Shown here: positions 60,319-64,000 of the stretch, piece by piece | How positions within the stretch are numbered: the stretch's first letter is position 1 | Layout: every line of letters begins with the position of its first letter | DNA from: Amycolatopsis thermoflava N1165 | GTDB lineage: Bacteria; Actinomycetota; Actinomycetes; Mycobacteriales; Pseudonocardiaceae | NCBI RefSeq assembly: GCF_000473265.1 | Contig: NZ_KI421511.1 | Coordinates: 3,571,560-3,635,559, forward strand | Reading direction: 5' to 3' | Length of the DNA: 64,000 nucleotides | Program-made: the position numbers and the translations under genes | The notes under the pieces: model-generated | The model's database searches: none | The model's input: the letters and a program-made list of their open reading frames with translations, nothing else | What the model was told of the DNA's origin: nothing

Positions 60319-60552
60319 TCAAGTACGCGGGCGCTGCGCCGCGCTGATGGCTTCCGGACGGTGAGCAAGCCATTCGTCCGGCCCGATCGCCGCGCCGTTC
60401 GGCCCGCCGCCGCAGTCCGCGACCACCGTCACCGATCCGTCCGGCGACACCCGCGACAACGTCCCGCGCTCGATCTCCACGACGAGCACCGAGCCGTCGT
60501 CCAGCGCGACCCGGCCCTCCGGGAACCGCAGCCCGATCGCGATCTCCTTCAC
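60319..60552 (-). pseudogene. Truncated SMP-30/gluconolactonase-like gene
   Basis: The first 57 or so residues (GLRFPEGRVALDDGSVLVVE and CGGGPNGAAIGPD) match the N-terminal blade of SMP-30-type beta-propeller lactonases, which are about 290 residues long. After GPD the sequence becomes unrelated and stops at 60319. ATG 60552 overlaps the stop of the upstream gene (ATGA), so it was once the next gene of the leftward operon. The rest of the gene is not in the window. Confidence 0.75.
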
Positions 60553-61844
60553 GCCGTCTCCAGGTACTTCGGGTTCGCCACCAGCAACCGGTCCGTCACG
60601 TCGGCCCGCACGGCGGCGACCACGTCCGCCACGTCCACGGCGCCCGACCGCACCGCCCGCGCCAGCTCCGCGTGCGTCGCGAACCCCAGCGCCGCGAGCC
60701 GGTCCACGTGCCGCCGCTCTTGCGCGGTGCCCAGGCGCAGCTCGCGCGACACGATGCCCAGCACATTCGCCGCCACCCGCGCCTGGAACGACACCCGCCC
60801 CTCGGTGCCCGGCATGACGTCGGCCCGCAGGAACTCCGCCACCGCCTCAACCAGCTCGGCCGCGGTCGGCCTGCCGTGCAGGTCCGGCGCCGGATCCGGC
60901 GCCGCGGCCACCGGGACGGCGGGCGTGCCGAGCGCCGTCAGCAGGTCGTGCTCCTGCTCGCACACCCGCCGCCCGACCGCAGCCAGCTCGACCGACCGGA
61001 TCCGCCCGCTCAGGTGCCGGTCGGCCTGCCGCAGGCAGAGCACCGCCCACCGGAACGTGCCGAACACCTCCCACCAGTGCACGGCCGCGGGATCCGGGCG
61101 GAACCCGGCGACCTCGGCGTACCCGTCGAGCAGCTCCTCCCGGGTGCCGAACCCGCCCGCGGGCAGCGGCGAGGAGAACCGCCACGCCTTCACGCACAAC
61201 CAGCCGAGGTCCTCCAGCGGATCGCCGCGGTGCGCCAGTTCCCAGTCCAGCACCGCGGCCAGCCCGTCCGGGCCGATGATCAGGTTGCCGGTGCGGAAGT
61301 CGCCGTGCACCACGGTGTTCCCCGCCGGCTCCGGGCGGTGTGCGCGCAACCAGCGCAACCCGATTTCCAGCGACGGCAACGGCTGGTCCAGCTCGTCGTA
61401 CAGCTCCACCAGCGACTCCAGCGGGTCCGCCGAGGGCAGCCCCGGCACGTCCGGCATGGCGTGGATGCGCGCCGCGACGCGCCCCAGCTCCGCCGCGAGC
61501 TTCGGCCGCACGTCCGCGAACTCCGGGTCCCGTAGCAACCGCCGCGGGATCGTCTCGCCGTCGACATGCTCGGTGATCAGGTACGGCGAGCCGAGCACGT
61601 CCGGCCCGTGGTCCACCAGCCGCGGCACCGGCACCCCGGCTTCGCGCGCGGCCCGGATCAACGCCGCCTCCCGCGCCATCTCCGCCGGGCGGCACTCCCC
61701 CGGCGGATCCCGCCGCAGCACCAGCCGCCCGCCCGGCTCGGCGGTGAACGCCCAGGTCTCCCGGCTCGCGCCGCCGCTCAGCCGCCGCAGCCCGGTGATC
61801 TGCGCGCCCAGCCGCCGTCCGAGCGCCTCCGCCAGCCCGGTCAT
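60549..61844 (-). CDS. Aminoglycoside phosphotransferase-fold kinase (ACAD10-like domain)
   Basis: 431 residues. Residues 1-270 are the APH/choline-kinase fold: RRLSGGASRETWAF, HGDFRTGNLIIGPDGLAAVLDWELAHRGDP (catalytic and metal residues). Residues 320-431 are an extra helical domain with LRLGTAQERRHVDRLAALGF. In humans ACAD10/11 carries this kinase next to an acyl-CoA dehydrogenase and phosphorylates 4-hydroxy acyl-CoA. The start overlaps the acyl-CoA dehydrogenase stop by 4 bp, giving the same pairing here. So it probably acts on hydroxy-acyl-CoA, not antibiotics. Confidence 0.88.
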   Translation of the reverse strand: MTGLAEALGRRLGAQITGLRRLSGGASRETWAFTAEPGGRLVLRRDPPGECRPAEMAREAALIRAAREAGVPVPRLVDHGPDVLGSPYLITEHVDGETIPRRLLRDPEFADVRPKLAAELGRVAARIHAMPDVPGLPSADPLESLVELYDELDQPLPSLEIGLRWLRAHRPEPAGNTVVHGDFRTGNLIIGPDGLAAVLDWELAHRGDPLEDLGWLCVKAWRFSSPLPAGGFGTREELLDGYAEVAGFRPDPAAVHWWEVFGTFRWAVLCLRQADRHLSGRIRSVELAAVGRRVCEQEHDLLTALGTPAVPVAAAPDPAPDLHGRPTAAELVEAVAEFLRADVMPGTEGRVSFQARVAANVLGIVSRELRLGTAQERRHVDRLAALGFATHAELARAVRSGAVDVADVVAAVRADVTDRLLVANPKYLETA

Positions 61845-63094
61845 CGCTTGTCCGGCCCCGCGAACCCGAACAGGTAACCGGCGATCTTGCGCATCTGGAT
61901 CTCCTCGGCGCCCTCGGTGATCCGGTAGCGGCGGTGGTGCCGGTAGATGTGCTCGAACGGGGTGTGCCGCGTGTAGCCGAGCCCGCCGTGCACCTGCATC
62001 GCGCGGTCGGCGGCGTCGCACACCAGCCGGTTGGCGCGGTAGTTGCACATCGACACCTTGTCGCTGATCAGCATGTGGTCGGTGCGGTCGAGCTCCCACG
62101 CCGTCTTGCGCACGAGGGTGCGCACCAGCTCGGCCTCGGTCTGCAGCTCGACCAGCGGCCACTGGATGGCCTGCCGTTCGGCGAGCGGGCGGCCGAACGT
62201 CCGGCGCTCCCGCGCGTACGCCACGCTCCGGTCGATGCAGTACTGCGCCGCGCCGACCCCGGAGGCGGCCTGCCGGATCCGGTTCTCGTGCACGAAGTGC
62301 TGGGCCAGCGCGAGGCCGTTGCCGACCTCGCCGAACACCGCGGTGGCGGGCACGCGGACGTCGGTCAGCGTGACCTCGGCGTGGTCGGTGGGCATGTTGA
62401 ACGTCCACCAGTGGAAGTCGACGGAGAACCCCGGCGTGTCGGTGGGCACGATGAACGCGGTGATGCCGCGGGGATCCCCGCCGTCGCCGGAGGTGCGGGC
62501 GAAGATCACGTCGTGGGTCGCCGAGTGCAGGCCGGAGTTGAACCGCTTGGCGCCGTTGAGGATCCAGCCGTCGCCGTCCGGCACGGCGGTGGTCTCCAGC
62601 CAGGTCGCGTCGCTGCCGTGGTCCGGTTCGGTCAGTCCGAACGCGACCCGCTTGCGCCCGGTGATCATGTCCTCGACGAACTCGCTCTGCTGCTCCGGCG
62701 TGCCCGCGGCGAGGAACATGTGCACGAACGGGAAGTTGCCGACGACCGAGGACTCGTTCTGCAGGTCGTTGTGCAGGCCGAGGCCCTTCGCGGCGAGGTG
62801 CTCGCGGATCACGGCCATGTCAAGGTTGCTGCCGTCGCTGCCGCCGACGGATTTCGGCAGCCCGTACCGCAGCCAGCCCGCACGGTCGGCGCGCCGGAAC
62901 ATCTCCCTCAGCAGCTCTTCCCATTCACGGCGCGGGGTGCCGCCCGCCTCGAAGTCGGTGCGCGCGAACTCCCGGCGGTGGTCGAAGAAGCGCTCGTTGT
63001 CGTCCTGTCGTTGCAGCGGCCAGATCTCGTCCTCGAGGAACTGGTCCAGGTCGGTGAGCAGCTGCCGCAACGCCGCGGGCAACTCGAAGTCCAT
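61841..63094 (-). CDS. Acyl-CoA dehydrogenase family protein
   Basis: 417 residues with the ACAD layout: N-terminal helices, a beta domain with FGLTEPDHGSDATWLETTAV, and a C-terminal helical domain with QVHGGLGYTRHTPFEHIYRHHR. This is the ACAD11/CaiA-like subgroup. It needs FAD and uses acyl-CoA. Divergent from the SDR gene at 63142 with 47 bp between starts. Operon with the APH-fold kinase and the truncated SMP-30 gene, so the pair likely handles hydroxy-acyl-CoA degradation. Confidence 0.93.
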   Translation of the reverse strand: MDFELPAALRQLLTDLDQFLEDEIWPLQRQDDNERFFDHRREFARTDFEAGGTPRREWEELLREMFRRADRAGWLRYGLPKSVGGSDGSNLDMAVIREHLAAKGLGLHNDLQNESSVVGNFPFVHMFLAAGTPEQQSEFVEDMITGRKRVAFGLTEPDHGSDATWLETTAVPDGDGWILNGAKRFNSGLHSATHDVIFARTSGDGGDPRGITAFIVPTDTPGFSVDFHWWTFNMPTDHAEVTLTDVRVPATAVFGEVGNGLALAQHFVHENRIRQAASGVGAAQYCIDRSVAYARERRTFGRPLAERQAIQWPLVELQTEAELVRTLVRKTAWELDRTDHMLISDKVSMCNYRANRLVCDAADRAMQVHGGLGYTRHTPFEHIYRHHRRYRITEGAEEIQMRKIAGYLFGFAGPDKR

Positions 63095-63141
63095 GGGGCA
63101 ACTCCTTGCGTGGCGGAGGAAAACTGGGGCACTATCCGCGG

Positions 63142-63909
63142 ATGACCAACCCGTTCGACCTCACCGGGCACGCATCCGTCATCACCGGCGGCAATTCGGG
63201 GATCGGCCTCGCGATGGCCGGCGCGCTCGCCGCCGCCGGCGCCGACGTCGCGATCTGGGGCACCAACGCCGAACGCAACGACGAAGCCGTCGCCGAGCTG
63301 TCCCGGCACGGCACCAAGGTCCTCGCCGTGCGCTGCGACGTCGGCGACGAGGACCAGGTGGAGCCCGCGATGGCGCGCAGCGTGGAAGCGCTGGGGCGCC
63401 TGGATTCCTGCTTCGTCAACGCCGGTGTGGCCGGGGTGGGCAGCCGGTTCACCGAGACGTCGCTGGCGGAGTTCCGCCGAGTCACCCGGGTCGACCTGGA
63501 CGGCGCGTTCCTGACCTTGCGCGCGGCGGCGAGGGTGATGCTGGCGCAGGGCACCGGCGGGAGCCTGGTCGGCACGTCGAGCGTGGCGTCGGTCCAGGGC
63601 CAGCCGCGCGGGCAGGCGTACGCGGCGAGCAAGGCCGGGCTCACCGCGATGATCAAGTCGATCGCGGTCGAGCTGGCCAGGCACGGCATCCGCGCCAACG
63701 CGGTCCTGCCCGGCTGGGTGCACACGCCGCTGGCGGCCCCGGCGCTGGACTCCGAAGGGTTCCAGCGCCGGGTGCTGCCGCGGATGCCGGTCGGCCGCTG
63801 GGGCAGGCCGGACGACTTCGGCGCGCTCGCCGTGTACCTGGCGAGCCCGGCCAGCGCGTTTCACACCGCCGACACGATCACCGTGGACGGCGGCTACCTC
63901 AGCTTCTGA
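63142..63909 (+). CDS. Short-chain dehydrogenase/reductase
   Basis: 255 residues. ITGGNSGIGLAMAGALAAAG (cofactor), CFVNAGVAGVG, catalytic SSVASVQGQPRGQAYAASKAG and DTITVDGGYLSF. The usual N-N-A-G is V-N-A-G. ATG 63142 begins the family homology (MTNPFDLTGHASV); no clear Shine-Dalgarno precedes it, so it may be leaderless. Divergent from the acyl-CoA dehydrogenase operon. Confidence 0.9.
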   Translation: MTNPFDLTGHASVITGGNSGIGLAMAGALAAAGADVAIWGTNAERNDEAVAELSRHGTKVLAVRCDVGDEDQVEPAMARSVEALGRLDSCFVNAGVAGVGSRFTETSLAEFRRVTRVDLDGAFLTLRAAARVMLAQGTGGSLVGTSSVASVQGQPRGQAYAASKAGLTAMIKSIAVELARHGIRANAVLPGWVHTPLAAPALDSEGFQRRVLPRMPVGRWGRPDDFGALAVYLASPASAFHTADTITVDGGYLSF

Positions 63910-63922
63910 CCGGGCCACCGGC

Positions 63923-64000
63923 TCACGGGGTCCCGGGGAACGGCGGGACCCCGTCCGGGTAGTCCACGGAGACGCGGCCGGGGAAGGCCGGCGCGCGCTT
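63923..64000 (-). CDS. C-terminal fragment of a coding region cut by the right edge
   Basis: The last 25 codons of a leftward frame are visible, ending RVSVDYPDGVPPFPGTP at a stop at 63923. The codons are GC-rich at third positions, as in real genes here. Too short for a family call; it converges on the SDR at 63909 with 13 bp between stops. Confidence 0.5.
   Translation of the reverse strand, partial: KRAPAFPGRVSVDYPDGVPPFPGTP

Overview
The window is high-GC actinobacterial DNA: GTG starts are common, Shine-Dalgarno runs are purine-rich, and many genes are coupled by 4-bp ATGA/GTGA overlaps. A five-component ESX (type VII secretion) locus, a homogentisate operon, mycobacterial-style group 2 sigma and ANTAR regulators, and many SDR, TetR, MarR and IclR genes together suggest a soil member of the Pseudonocardiales (Amycolatopsis-like). 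The genus is an inference from gene content; no rRNA or other marker gene is present.

Layout. 1-19373: ESX/T7SS locus. It holds a large CpnT-like secreted protein (cut by the left edge), a small helical partner, a YbaB/EbfC-like protein, a mycosin, two WXG100 proteins, EccB, EccD, EccC, a pair of large putative substrates, a lipoprotein, EccE and an EccE-coupled protein. 19623-25058: a group 2 sigma factor, a tiny zinc-ribbon protein, an orphan PxpC, a block of tandem GC-rich repeats, an NlpC/P60 hydrolase, a TetR/Vgb-like divergon and an AhpD-fold protein without its cysteines. 25102-30482: a tctABC tricarboxylate transporter divergent from its likely CitA/CitB-type two-component system. 30558-38476: CobW GTPase, ANTAR regulator, crotonase, Fe-S/ArsR-like regulator, DUF2231, folE next to a B12-dependent (CarH/LitR-like) MerR regulator, and a TetR-MFS efflux pair. 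38477-39578: gene debris, including a scrambled beta-lactamase-family pseudogene.

39579-44622: a compact operon with an AMP-forming ligase, membrane acyltransferase, ComA-like phosphosulfolactate synthase, VOC protein (frameshifted), histidine phosphatase and crotonase. It resembles an uncharacterised route to an acylated or activated sulfonate. 44695-46902: a self-regulated GntR(YtrA-type)-ABC transporter operon. 46953-50730: hmgA-unknown-fahA homogentisate operon with a MarR regulator and two matching 20-bp operators. 50767-56283: an IclR-controlled catabolic operon (SnoaL-like, two SDRs, FAD oxidoreductase, MFS). 56536-64000: an SDR, a GT2 glycosyltransferase coupled to a 50-residue protein with an LAxTG-like tail, a YciO/Sua5 protein, a cysteine-rich unknown, a truncated SMP-30 gene, an aminoglycoside-phosphotransferase-fold/acyl-CoA dehydrogenase pair and another SDR.

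Most distinctive points: the ESX mycosin has lost Asp, His, Ser and the oxyanion Asn, so it looks like a pure scaffold. The ComA-containing operon has no obvious described product. Several regulators have clear palindromic operators at their own promoters (MarR, IclR, GntR, TetR). No tRNA, rRNA, CRISPR array, IS element or phage gene was recognised.
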